From positions 124,001 to 188,000 of the forward strand of contig PVEQ01000004.1 of the NCBI GenBank assembly GCA_002973575.1: a DNA stretch of 64,000 bases. The letters are read 5' to 3'. Shown here piece after piece: positions 7,968 to 15,419 of the stretch. The notes beneath the pieces are model-generated. The model had not been told where the DNA came from. It saw nothing but the letters and a program-made list of their open reading frames with translations, and made no database searches. The DNA comes from Sediminibacterium magnilacihabitans. Its GTDB lineage: Bacteria > Bacteroidota > Bacteroidia > Chitinophagales > Chitinophagaceae. The translations under genes and the position numbers were made by a program. How positions within the stretch are numbered: position 1 is the stretch's first letter; each line of letters starts with the position of its first letter.

Positions 7968-9473
7968 TCAAGGCTTCCGGTTCTTGAAAAAATAATATAG
8001 AGGTATTCCAACGCAAGTGATCAATATTCCCAATAATGAATTGATCACTTGCGTATGCCCGTTTCTATAATTTATGATATCTGTGTATAAAGTACTGGCA
8101 AGAAAAAAGAAGGCGAATACAACAAACAGGAGGGGAACAAAAGGGTAACCCCATACTTTGTAGGTACGCGGAAAATCCTTCATTTTATACCGCAGTATAA
8201 AGACCCCCAGCGCGCTCATACCATAGAAAAACCAGCTCACAAAAATGAGCATATCAGTCAACATGTCAAAAGAGCCACTGAAAATAAGTATGATCGTCCA
8301 GCAAGCATTCAGCAGCAAAGCATTACCAGGTGTATGGTAGCGCGATTGTATTTTCCCGACCCAGTTTGTTTTTTTGCTCGATGCAGCAGTTGCAAATGTA
8401 ACCCGGGCGGTAGCCAGCACATTGGCATTGGTAGTACCCAATACAAACAACATCACCAACAAAGCGATCAGGGAACCACCTTTCATTCCCCAAACAACAG
8501 AAGCGGCATCAGACGCCACAAAAGAGGAGTTTGCCAATTGCTGAATGGGCAATACATATACAAAAGCCAGGTTGAGCAATACATACACAATAATGCAGAA
8601 AAACAATCCGGTGAAAAGACTGCGGGGAATATTCCGTTGTGGTTCTTTGATCTCACCTGCTACGAACGTGATATTGTTCCATCCGTCATAAGCCCAGAAA
8701 GCGCCTGCAACTGCAGCCATGTACATACCAATAAAATTCAATCCCTGAAGGTGTTGTGGCGTAGCAGTTACCAGGTGTTCCCAGGATCCTTTCCCCGAAA
8801 ACAGGATACCACCAATGAGCAACACAATGGCTACTGCTTTCAATGCCGTTAAAAAACGTTGCACCATACTGCCATACCCTACACTGAAATAATTGATCAG
8901 GGTTAATACAACAATGATGAACACGGTAAGCAGTTTTACTCCTATCTGCTCCAAAGGAAAAATGGTTCCTACCCCGGGTATATGCAAGTGATAAGCCTGC
9001 TCTGTTGCAAGCGACAACCTGGGTAAATGGATGAAATAATTGGCATACTGCGAAAACACATAAGCAATGGAGGCATTGCCGGCCGTATTGAATACAGCGA
9101 ATGCAGCCCACCCATACAGGAAGGCAAAGCGGGGACCATACATTTTTTGAAAGAATACAAATTGTCCACCCGTTTCCGGAAACATCACCGCCACTTCCGC
9201 ATTCGACAAAGCCCCGAACAAAGTAACAATACCCGCTACCATCCATACACTCAATAACAACAGCGGCGATTGCAATTGTGCGGCCATCAATGCCGGCTTC
9301 ATAAATATACCCGACCCAATCACGCCGCCTATTACAATAGCAATGGTGGTTCGCAGGGAAAGGGTACGTTTCAATATGGGTTCAGGAATACTGATGGGTA
9401 TTAACCGGTTTAATGAAGATTTGTGCGTATTGAAAATAAGACAAATCGGGTATCCACAAAACAGTACCCTCAA
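7968..9473 (-). CDS. APC-family amino acid permease
   Basis: Inner-membrane amino acid transporter or exchanger with about twelve hydrophobic segments. The first helix reads AIVIGGVIGSGIFMKPALMA, the APC substrate-binding signature; EVAVMFPETGGQFVFFQKMYG and AFWAYDGWNNITFVAGEIKEP are also typical of the L-type/YfnA-like branch. Substrate unknown. The drawn start is a TTG that overlaps the stop of the radical SAM gene by 4 nt (501 residues); an alternative TTG at 9374 gives MKRTLSLRT, closer to where family similarity begins. It is the last gene of the minus-strand group radical SAM, LigT and LigT-like; whether it shares their job is unclear. Confidence 0.88.
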   Translation of the reverse strand: MRVLFCGYPICLIFNTHKSSLNRLIPISIPEPILKRTLSLRTTIAIVIGGVIGSGIFMKPALMAAQLQSPLLLLSVWMVAGIVTLFGALSNAEVAVMFPETGGQFVFFQKMYGPRFAFLYGWAAFAVFNTAGNASIAYVFSQYANYFIHLPRLSLATEQAYHLHIPGVGTIFPLEQIGVKLLTVFIIVVLTLINYFSVGYGSMVQRFLTALKAVAIVLLIGGILFSGKGSWEHLVTATPQHLQGLNFIGMYMAAVAGAFWAYDGWNNITFVAGEIKEPQRNIPRSLFTGLFFCIIVYVLLNLAFVYVLPIQQLANSSFVASDAASVVWGMKGGSLIALLVMLFVLGTTNANVLATARVTFATAASSKKTNWVGKIQSRYHTPGNALLLNACWTIILIFSGSFDMLTDMLIFVSWFFYGMSALGVFILRYKMKDFPRTYKVWGYPFVPLLFVVFAFFFLASTLYTDIINYRNGHTQVINSLLGILITCVGIPLYYFFKNRKP

Positions 9474-10558
9474 AATAGCCGGCCTTGCTCACCGGGCCTC
9501 CTGAACTGCGAACAATCCAGTTCCCAACGCTCTGCATTGAGTTTGTATAATTTATTATACTTGATGAATTGTTGCCGCACCAAATCTGAGATCGGTCCTT
9601 CTCCACGCATGCGCACGCCATAGCGGCTGTCGTTCACTTGCCCACCGTGCCCGTTTTCTATCAGGTGCCATACTTTATCGGCACGGTCGGGAAAGTTTTT
9701 ATACAGCCAGTCGTGAAAAATGAGTTTGATAGCGCCATTGAGCCGTATAAAAGTATACGCACTGAACTTTGCTCCATTCTGACTGGCGGCCTCCATGATG
9801 CGTTGCATTTCATGCTCATTCAAACCAGGTATCATGGGGCCCAGCATCACCCCTGCCCGTACGCCGGTATCACTCAATTCTTTGATTACCCGCAGCCTTT
9901 GCTTTGCAGTTGTTGTACGCGGTTCCATGGCACGTCGTAAATCTTCATTGAAGGAAGTGATACTCACCAATACACTCACCAGTCTTTTACGTGCCATCTC
10001 CTGCAACAGGTCTTTATCACGCAATATGCCGGCATTCTTGGTGATCATACCTACCGGCTGGTTGAATTCATTGCATACTTCCAGCAATTGCCTGGTGATC
10101 TTATATTTTTTTTCTGCCGGCTGGTAACAATCGGTATTACCACTCAGACTGATAGGCACGCATTGCCAGTTCTTGTTCATAAGGAATTTACGCAGCAATT
10201 GCGGCGCATTCTTTTTAACGATGATCTTCCGTTCAAAATCCAGTCCCGCACTGTATCCCCAGTATTCGTGCGCATTGCGCGCATAACAGTAAATACAACC
10301 ATGTTCACAACCCTGGTAAGGATTCATACTGTAGAACATCCCTACATCGGGACTCTCCACTTTATTCACAATACCTTTGGCCTGGTCTTCCAGGTACACC
10401 GTTGCAATGTTGTGCTCCGTCCAGTCATCAATGGCTTCTATATGTTCCCGCACCCTTTCATTTTTGAGGAAACGGTTACGCGGGTTGAATTGCGCCCCCC
10501 TGCCTTTTAGATATTGGTCAGGCGATGTTGGTTGTTCTTGTTCTTCTTCCATATACAA
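9470..10558 (-). CDS. PA0069/SplB-like radical SAM protein
   Basis: Predicted [4Fe-4S] radical S-adenosylmethionine enzyme of 362 residues. The cluster ligands lie in YQGCEHGCIYCYARNAHEYW (Cys-x3-Cys-x2-Cys, residues around 90), the form found in the PA0069/Rv2578c group, which is distantly related to spore photoproduct lyase. The reaction is unknown. The gene starts 10 nt after the LigT-like gene upstream and its stop overlaps the permease start. The operon is divergent from umuDC, so a link to DNA or RNA damage handling is plausible by context only. Confidence 0.9.
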   Translation of the reverse strand: MYMEEEQEQPTSPDQYLKGRGAQFNPRNRFLKNERVREHIEAIDDWTEHNIATVYLEDQAKGIVNKVESPDVGMFYSMNPYQGCEHGCIYCYARNAHEYWGYSAGLDFERKIIVKKNAPQLLRKFLMNKNWQCVPISLSGNTDCYQPAEKKYKITRQLLEVCNEFNQPVGMITKNAGILRDKDLLQEMARKRLVSVLVSITSFNEDLRRAMEPRTTTAKQRLRVIKELSDTGVRAGVMLGPMIPGLNEHEMQRIMEAASQNGAKFSAYTFIRLNGAIKLIFHDWLYKNFPDRADKVWHLIENGHGGQVNDSRYGVRMRGEGPISDLVRQQFIKYNKLYKLNAERWELDCSQFRRPGEQGRLF

Positions 10559-10568
10559 AACCTCTTCG

Positions 10569-11183
10569 TTAAAAAAACAGGCTCGCCTGTTTTGGTTCTA
10601 CTCTTTTTACGTTGAGCAACTCGAATCGTTTTACGAGTTCATATTTTTTAGTACCTGTCTCTTTTCTTAACAGCAATACGTGTTGGGCCATGAACCGCCC
10701 GCTGAAATGACTGTTACTGAACTCCAGCCATCCTTTCTCGTATTGCCAGGGAAGCAGCTTCCGCGCAACCGTTAGGTGTGGCTCGGTAATGAAATGTGGT
10801 TTATGTTCCGCATCGAATTTCAACAACCGCTGCACCGGACGCAACGACCGCACCAGTTCCGTGATCTGCGTTTTGGTCTTCACTTCTATATAAATGGTAT
10901 GCGTGGGAAAACTGCCAAAATTTTCCAGCTCTACTACAAAAGACGGATTCCCTTTGATGAGGGTATCCAGTCTTTGTACGATACGCGATTCCAGCATATT
11001 GAATTGCATGAAACGCAACAATGTGATATGCGGTTTACTGTGCACGGCAGACGGACATTGATACCGTTCGGCAAAAGATTGTTTCAGCGCCATGATGGTT
11101 GCCCGCAATGCCTCATGTGGCTCCAGCACCAGCAGGTAATCGCTTACCGGGCAATCTGCCAGGGGGTGGATGCTATTTTGCAT
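10569..11183 (-). CDS. 2'-5' RNA ligase (LigT-like) family 2H phosphoesterase
   Basis: A 204-residue protein of the 2H phosphoesterase superfamily. Both catalytic motifs are present: HITL at residues 52-55 and HLTV at 136-139. Relatives hydrolyse or form 2'-5' or cyclic phosphate linkages in RNA; the true substrate here is unknown. A second, shorter gene of the same layout but without the histidines lies 15 nt upstream. The radical SAM gene follows after 10 nt, so the three probably form one transcript. Confidence 0.88.
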   Translation of the reverse strand: MQNSIHPLADCPVSDYLLVLEPHEALRATIMALKQSFAERYQCPSAVHSKPHITLLRFMQFNMLESRIVQRLDTLIKGNPSFVVELENFGSFPTHTIYIEVKTKTQITELVRSLRPVQRLLKFDAEHKPHFITEPHLTVARKLLPWQYEKGWLEFSNSHFSGRFMAQHVLLLRKETGTKKYELVKRFELLNVKRVEPKQASLFF

Positions 11184-11198
11184 ACTCGCGTTTTTGGG

Positions 11199-11609
11199 TC
11201 AGGCCGGCCGCAGGCCGAATACATTTACCTGGCGATTGGTATCGAATGCATGTTTTCTCCGTACCAATACCAGTTCCGTTATTTCGAAAGAAGCAGGCAA
11301 GGCATCGCAGGTGCCGGCGGGGAGGCTGGGGTTGGTGATCAGTTTCATATCCGGACAACCATAACTCCGCACATAGTCATCTACTATTTTCAATTCCCTG
11401 GCCAGTTGCTGCAAAGGTTGCCGGTCGGAGATCCGTACAACCGATTCTTCTGCGGGAGACTGCAGGGTAACCCTGAAACTCTTTTGTGCGCTGATGATGC
11501 GGTGCATCCAGCGGATCAAGGTTTCTTCCATGTCTTCCCGGGCCCAAAAATGAGCCAGGGTCAGCGAGCCCGCTCCCAGGCGGGTGACGAGTTGATAATT
11601 CCATTCCAT
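11199..11609 (-). CDS. Degenerate LigT-like protein lacking both catalytic histidines
   Basis: At 136 residues it reads as a shortened relative of the LigT gene downstream. GSLTLAHFWAREDMEETLIR aligns with the PHITLLRF... segment of that protein, SFRVTLQ with SFVVELE, and FEITELVLVRRKHAF with the FMAQHVLLLRKE... end. The first His-x-Thr is Ser15-Leu-Thr17 and the second is changed to something like Asp87-x-Lys89, so the 2H active site is lost. It may be a regulatory or binding partner of the active paralogue. It is the first gene of the minus-strand operon and faces umuD across 78 nt. The family assignment is my own alignment by eye. Confidence 0.6.
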   Translation of the reverse strand: MEWNYQLVTRLGAGSLTLAHFWAREDMEETLIRWMHRIISAQKSFRVTLQSPAEESVVRISDRQPLQQLARELKIVDDYVRSYGCPDMKLITNPSLPAGTCDALPASFEITELVLVRRKHAFDTNRQVNVFGLRPA

Positions 11610-11687
11610 ATTTTCCGGTATTTTTTAGTTTGTCAATTATTTTAGCATAAATTTACTAAATAATTTAGTTAAACAAAATTAATTTCT
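11610..11687. promoter_or_regulatory. Bidirectional promoter region with palindrome between LigT-like operon and umuDC
   Basis: An AT-rich 78-nt divergent region. It contains the perfect palindrome ACTAAAT-A-ATTTAGT at 11655-11669 plus further TTTAG words at 11624 and 11641. The right arm includes TAATTTAG (11661-11668), which resembles the -7 box TAnnTTTG for umuD, 19 nt before its ATG. A repressor bound here could silence both directions. This suggests shared, possibly damage-inducible control; the regulator is unknown. Confidence 0.55.
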
Positions 11688-12119
11688 ATGCAAGGGGAAC
11701 AGTGCTACGGAGCCGCCTATAAAGGCTCCAAACAATTCAGCCAGTGGGAGATCCCCACTGCCAACGCCACCGGCTTTGGCGCAGCAGCCGATGATTATAT
11801 GGAAAGAGGCATCGACCTCAACGAACAGCTCATTCACAACAAACCCGCTACTTTTTTCTTTCGCATGAACAGCGATGCCATGATCGGCGCCGGCATCTAC
11901 AGCGGCGATACCCTGATCGTGGACCGCAGCCTCAAAGCCACCACCGGCAAAGTGATCGTAGCCATCGTGAACGGAGAATTGCTGGTCAGGCGCCTGCACA
12001 CCCATATCAAGGGTATTGCACTAATAGCTGAGAACAAACGCTACGGCGATATACCGATCGACGAGTTTTCTAACTATGCCGTATGGGGCGTAGTAGTTTA
12101 CAGCATACACCAGTTATGA
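11688..12119 (+). CDS. umuD: UmuD-like Pol V subunit with inactivated protease dyad
   Basis: LexA/UmuD peptidase-fold protein of 143 residues, partner of the Y-family polymerase encoded next. It aligns without gaps to E. coli UmuD from the cleavage region onward (from memory). The catalytic Ser of GDSM is Ala64 here (NSDAM) and the catalytic Lys of VKKL is Arg101 (VRRL). The Cys-Gly cleavage bond corresponds to Thr28-Gly29. Self-cleavage by the usual Ser-Lys mechanism therefore looks impossible, and the protein may act directly in a UmuD'-like form. The stop overlaps the umuC start (ATGA), so the two are translationally coupled. The upstream palindrome may control it. Confidence 0.88.
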   Translation: MQGEQCYGAAYKGSKQFSQWEIPTANATGFGAAADDYMERGIDLNEQLIHNKPATFFFRMNSDAMIGAGIYSGDTLIVDRSLKATTGKVIVAIVNGELLVRRLHTHIKGIALIAENKRYGDIPIDEFSNYAVWGVVVYSIHQL

Positions 12120-13396
12120 AAGCGATCGTTGACTGCAACAATTTCTATTGCTCCTGCGAGCGGCTGTTTAAACCCGAACTGAAAGGCAAACCCTTAGTGG
12201 TATTGAGTAATAACGACGGATGCATCGTCTCGCGCAGCGATGAAGCCAAAGCGCTGGGTATTGCCATGGCCGGTCCTTATTTCCAGGCAAAGCCCCTGAT
12301 CCGGCAGCATAATGTCACTGCTTTTTCATCGAACTATCACCTGTATGGTGATCTGAGCTGGCGTGTCATGGAAACACTCCGCCTGCTCCTGCCTCCCGGC
12401 CGCGTGGAAGTATATTCGGTGGATGAAGCCTTTCTCGACCTGGACCATATCCCTAAAGATCAGATACGGGAAATGGCCATCCGGATACGGACCATCGTAG
12501 AACAGTGGACGGGCATCGCCGTATCCATTGGCGTGGCACCTACCAAAGTGTTGAGCAAAATAGCCAACCGGCTGGCCAAAAAACACAAAGACATCACCGA
12601 TTGCGTGCTGGTGCTGGATAGTCCCCGCACCATACAACAAGCCCTGGTGAAAACAGATATCGAAGACATCTGGGGCGTAGGATTCCGCTATGCCCACAAA
12701 CTGCGGCAGCAAGGCATTAACAACGCTTACGAACTGAGCATCAAAGATCCTTCCTGGGGACGTAAATATATGGGCGGCGTAACAGGCACCCGGTTACTGA
12801 AAGAATTGCGGGGAGAATCCTGTATTGAAATGGGAGAAGACCGGCTCGTTAAAAAAATGATCGCCACCACACGCATGTTTGGCTCTCCGGTGCATGATGT
12901 GAAAGACATCAAAGAAGCCATCGCTACCTATACTTCACGCGCGGCAGAAAAACTGAGGCGACAACATGGCGCCGCAAAAGTGGTGAGTGTATTCATCGTT
13001 CCCAAAGAACAATCGCACAATACTTATTTCAGACACGGACCTACCATCAGCAGTCATGTTACCCTTCCGCTCGCCACTTCCCTCACACAGGAACTCATCA
13101 AACCGGCAGTAGAACTGGCAGAACAATTGTATGAAGAAGGGAGAACCTATAAAAAAGCAGGTGTGATGCTCAGTGGCATCGTGCCCGACGAATCGGTGCA
13201 GGGTAACCTGTTCATGCCTGAAACCCTCAACAACCGCCGCCTGCTCATGAGCACCATGGATAACGTAAACTTTGCCATGCGCGACGATATCCTCAAATTC
13301 GCTTCTTCCGGTACTGCCCGCAACTGGAAAATGCGGCAGGAGCTACGCAGTCCCAGGTATACTACGAGATGGGAAGAATTGTGTGAAGTCAGTTGA
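12116..13396 (+). CDS. umuC: Y-family error-prone DNA polymerase UmuC
   Basis: Catalytic subunit of a DNA polymerase V-type translesion enzyme. The start at 12116 (426 residues, MKAIVDCNNFYCSCERLF) overlaps the umuD stop by 4 nt and is preferred to 12083. The metal-binding residues are Asp6 in DCNNFY and the Asp-Glu of YSVDEAFLDL near residue 102. The little-finger region and the C-terminal UmuC extension (ending in TRWEELCEVS) are complete. Its stop codon falls inside the repeat AGTTGATAGATATTAGTTGT, seen also at the rfbA end. Confidence 0.96.
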   Translation: MKAIVDCNNFYCSCERLFKPELKGKPLVVLSNNDGCIVSRSDEAKALGIAMAGPYFQAKPLIRQHNVTAFSSNYHLYGDLSWRVMETLRLLLPPGRVEVYSVDEAFLDLDHIPKDQIREMAIRIRTIVEQWTGIAVSIGVAPTKVLSKIANRLAKKHKDITDCVLVLDSPRTIQQALVKTDIEDIWGVGFRYAHKLRQQGINNAYELSIKDPSWGRKYMGGVTGTRLLKELRGESCIEMGEDRLVKKMIATTRMFGSPVHDVKDIKEAIATYTSRAAEKLRRQHGAAKVVSVFIVPKEQSHNTYFRHGPTISSHVTLPLATSLTQELIKPAVELAEQLYEEGRTYKKAGVMLSGIVPDESVQGNLFMPETLNNRRLLMSTMDNVNFAMRDDILKFASSGTARNWKMRQELRSPRYTTRWEELCEVS

Positions 13397-13451
13397 TAGA
13401 TATTAGTTGTCAGGAAAGGGCGAACTTTAGCGCATCACCTAAAACAGCATT

Positions 13452-14357
13452 ATGGAATTTGGACGCGTGCCGGTAGCAGAACTCGAGTCGATTCATTTTT
13501 CATTGCCGGCAGAGCCGGAAGAGAACCTGCAGGTACTGGGTGGACGCAGCGTTGATGCTCCAAAACTCTACCTGGGCTGCGCCAAATGGGGAAGAAAAGA
13601 ATGGATCGGCAAGATCTATCCGCCCAAAACAAAGGAGAAGGATTTTCTCGAGCACTATGTAAAACATTACAACTGCATCGAGCTCAACGCCACGCATTAC
13701 AAAGTATACGATGAAGCAGCCATTGGTAAATGGGCAGCCAAAGCAGCAGGAAGGGATTTTCTGTTTTGTCCGAAAATGTACCAGGGCGTTACCCATTATG
13801 GTAACCTGCAGGGAAAAGAATTCATCACCACCGAATTCCTGAAAGGGCTCATGGCTTTCGGAGAACACCTGGGTCCCATTTTTGTACAGGTCAGCGACGC
13901 TTTCTCTCCAGGCAGGAAAAATGAATTATTCGATTTCCTCCAATCCCTTCCTACAGACCTGCAGTTTTTCCTGGAAGTACGCCATCCTTCCTGGTTCGGT
14001 GACGCTGCCATCCGGAAAGAACTGTTCGGTTTTTTAACGGAACGGAAGCTGGGCGCTGTGATCACAGACACGAGCGGACGAAGAGATTGCGCGCACATGC
14101 AATTGACCATCCCCAAAGCTTTTATTCGTTATGTAGGCAACAGCCTGCACCCGACCGACTACACACGCATCGACGAATGGATCGCCCGCATTCAATATTG
14201 GATCGACCAGGGCCTGGAAGAATTGTATTTTTTCATGCACATGCATGATGAAGCTTTTTCTCCCGAACTCACCGTTTACCTGGTAGACCGTCTGAATGCC
14301 GCTTGTGGCCTTAACCTCCTGAAACCCGGTTTCCTTCCGCCACAAACACTTTTCTAA
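13452..14357 (+). CDS. DUF72 family protein
   Basis: A 301-residue TIM-barrel-like DUF72 protein. Recognisable are YLGCAKWGRKEWIGKIYPP near residue 40, the segment FLEHYVKHYNCIELNATHYK, and the conserved VQVSDAFSP and FLEVRHPSW. Biochemical function is not established for the family. It follows umuC after 55 nt in the same direction. GAACTTTAG (13423-13431), 21 nt before the ATG, is a weak match to the local promoter box. Its neighbourhood with umuDC hints at a DNA-damage link, but that is context only. Confidence 0.9.
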   Translation: MEFGRVPVAELESIHFSLPAEPEENLQVLGGRSVDAPKLYLGCAKWGRKEWIGKIYPPKTKEKDFLEHYVKHYNCIELNATHYKVYDEAAIGKWAAKAAGRDFLFCPKMYQGVTHYGNLQGKEFITTEFLKGLMAFGEHLGPIFVQVSDAFSPGRKNELFDFLQSLPTDLQFFLEVRHPSWFGDAAIRKELFGFLTERKLGAVITDTSGRRDCAHMQLTIPKAFIRYVGNSLHPTDYTRIDEWIARIQYWIDQGLEELYFFMHMHDEAFSPELTVYLVDRLNAACGLNLLKPGFLPPQTLF

Positions 14358-14443
14358 CCCTAAATCGGAAATGGCCAAATCAGAAATCAGACATTTCCGC
14401 TACTTTTAAAATATCAGCGCCTCCTCCCCGTCTACCTCTCTAA

Positions 14444-15022
14444 ATGGATAAGGCGCTGACGATAGTAGCAGACATGAGCGGACCCCGCAAGAACAATATT
14501 ACCGAGGTCATCAACACGTATAGCAAGCGATTGATGGCTTTCATACGCAAACGCGTGGGCAATGAAGCCGATGCGGAAGATATCCTGCAGGATGTTTTTT
14601 ACCAATTGCTCGGTAATACCAAACCTATTGAACAACTTACGGCCTGGCTCTTCACTGTTACCCGGAACAAGATCACCGACCGCAACCGCAAGAAAAAGCC
14701 CGAGTTGCTCGAGGACTTGTATACAGGCGGCTCAGACGAAACAGCGTTTGACTGGACCAACCTTTTTTTCGACGAACGCAATTCTCCCGAAACGGATTAT
14801 CTCCGTTCACTTTTCTGGGAAACGCTCTACGCAGCGCTGAATGAACTACCAACTTCCCAACGCGATGTGTTCATACTGAACGAAATCGAAGGGGTGCCAT
14901 TCAAAGAGATCGCAGAGCAAACAGGGGAAACTGTTAATACCCTCATCAGCCGTAAGCGCTATGCAGTGCTGCACCTGAGGGAAAGACTGCTTACACTTAA
15001 AAACGAATTATTATATCATTAG
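14444..15022 (+). CDS. ECF-type RNA polymerase sigma factor
   Basis: Sigma-70 family extracytoplasmic-function sigma factor, 192 residues. Region 2 covers INTYSKRLMAFIRKRVGNEA and EDILQDVFYQLLG (residues 20-60); region 4 covers ALNELPTSQRDVFILNEIEG and the recognition helix near ETVNTLISRKRYAVLHLRERL. No FecR-type anti-sigma gene follows; instead a small membrane protein starts 13 nt later and is the best candidate partner. TACTTTTA at 14401-14408 is a plausible -7 promoter box. Confidence 0.93.
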   Translation: MDKALTIVADMSGPRKNNITEVINTYSKRLMAFIRKRVGNEADAEDILQDVFYQLLGNTKPIEQLTAWLFTVTRNKITDRNRKKKPELLEDLYTGGSDETAFDWTNLFFDERNSPETDYLRSLFWETLYAALNELPTSQRDVFILNEIEGVPFKEIAEQTGETVNTLISRKRYAVLHLRERLLTLKNELLYH

Positions 15023-15035
15023 TAAACGAATTGAA

Positions 15036-15365
15036 ATGAACAAAAAATTCTGGATAAAAAAAATCCTGGGATGTATCGTAATTGCCCTCTTCATAGCCAG
15101 CCTCCTGGGATATGTGGTCATGCAATTGTGGAATCATGTACTGGTGGGCATCGTAGCCGTTCCGGTCATCGATTTCTGGCAGGCGATCGGGCTCCTGGTA
15201 TTATCAAAGATCCTCTTCGGAGGTATCAAGGGCCGCTGGGGCGGCCCGGGATGCGGCGGCAATGGCGGCTGGAAATCCGAACTGCGCGAGAAATGGCACA
15301 ATATGAGTCCCGAAGAAAGGGAAAAACTCAAGCAGGAATGGCGCGAGCGTTGCAAGAGATGGTAG
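15036..15365 (+). CDS. Small membrane protein paired with ECF sigma factor
   Basis: A 109-residue protein of unknown family. A basic N-terminus (MNKKFWIKK) is followed by two hydrophobic segments (about 10-30 and 35-60), then a Gly-rich linker (GRWGGPGCGGNGG) and a charged C-terminal helix SPEEREKLKQEWRERCKRW. The last part resembles CpxP/LTXXQ-like or metal-sensor tails only in composition. Because it lies 13 nt downstream of the sigma gene, it may control that sigma factor's activity at the membrane. This role is inferred. Confidence 0.7.
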   Translation: MNKKFWIKKILGCIVIALFIASLLGYVVMQLWNHVLVGIVAVPVIDFWQAIGLLVLSKILFGGIKGRWGGPGCGGNGGWKSELREKWHNMSPEEREKLKQEWRERCKRW

Positions 15366-15394
15366 TTGTTGCCAATTAATTCCCCCGAATCCCC

Positions 15395-15402
15395 TAATTT
15401 TG
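15395..15402 (+). promoter_or_regulatory. TAnnTTTG -7 box for carB
   Basis: TAATTTTG matches the Bacteroidota -7 consensus exactly and lies 17 nt before the carB ATG. A TTG at 15369-15371 sits 23 nt upstream, slightly longer than the usual -33 spacing. Confidence 0.5.
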
Positions 15403-15419
15403 CGCAATCTTTCGCAAAA

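Noticed and set aside
15036..15419. Frameshifted N-terminal half of carB upstream of the C-terminal half
   Set aside because: None of the upstream frames contains CarB N-terminal motifs; the space is filled by the sigma-partner gene.
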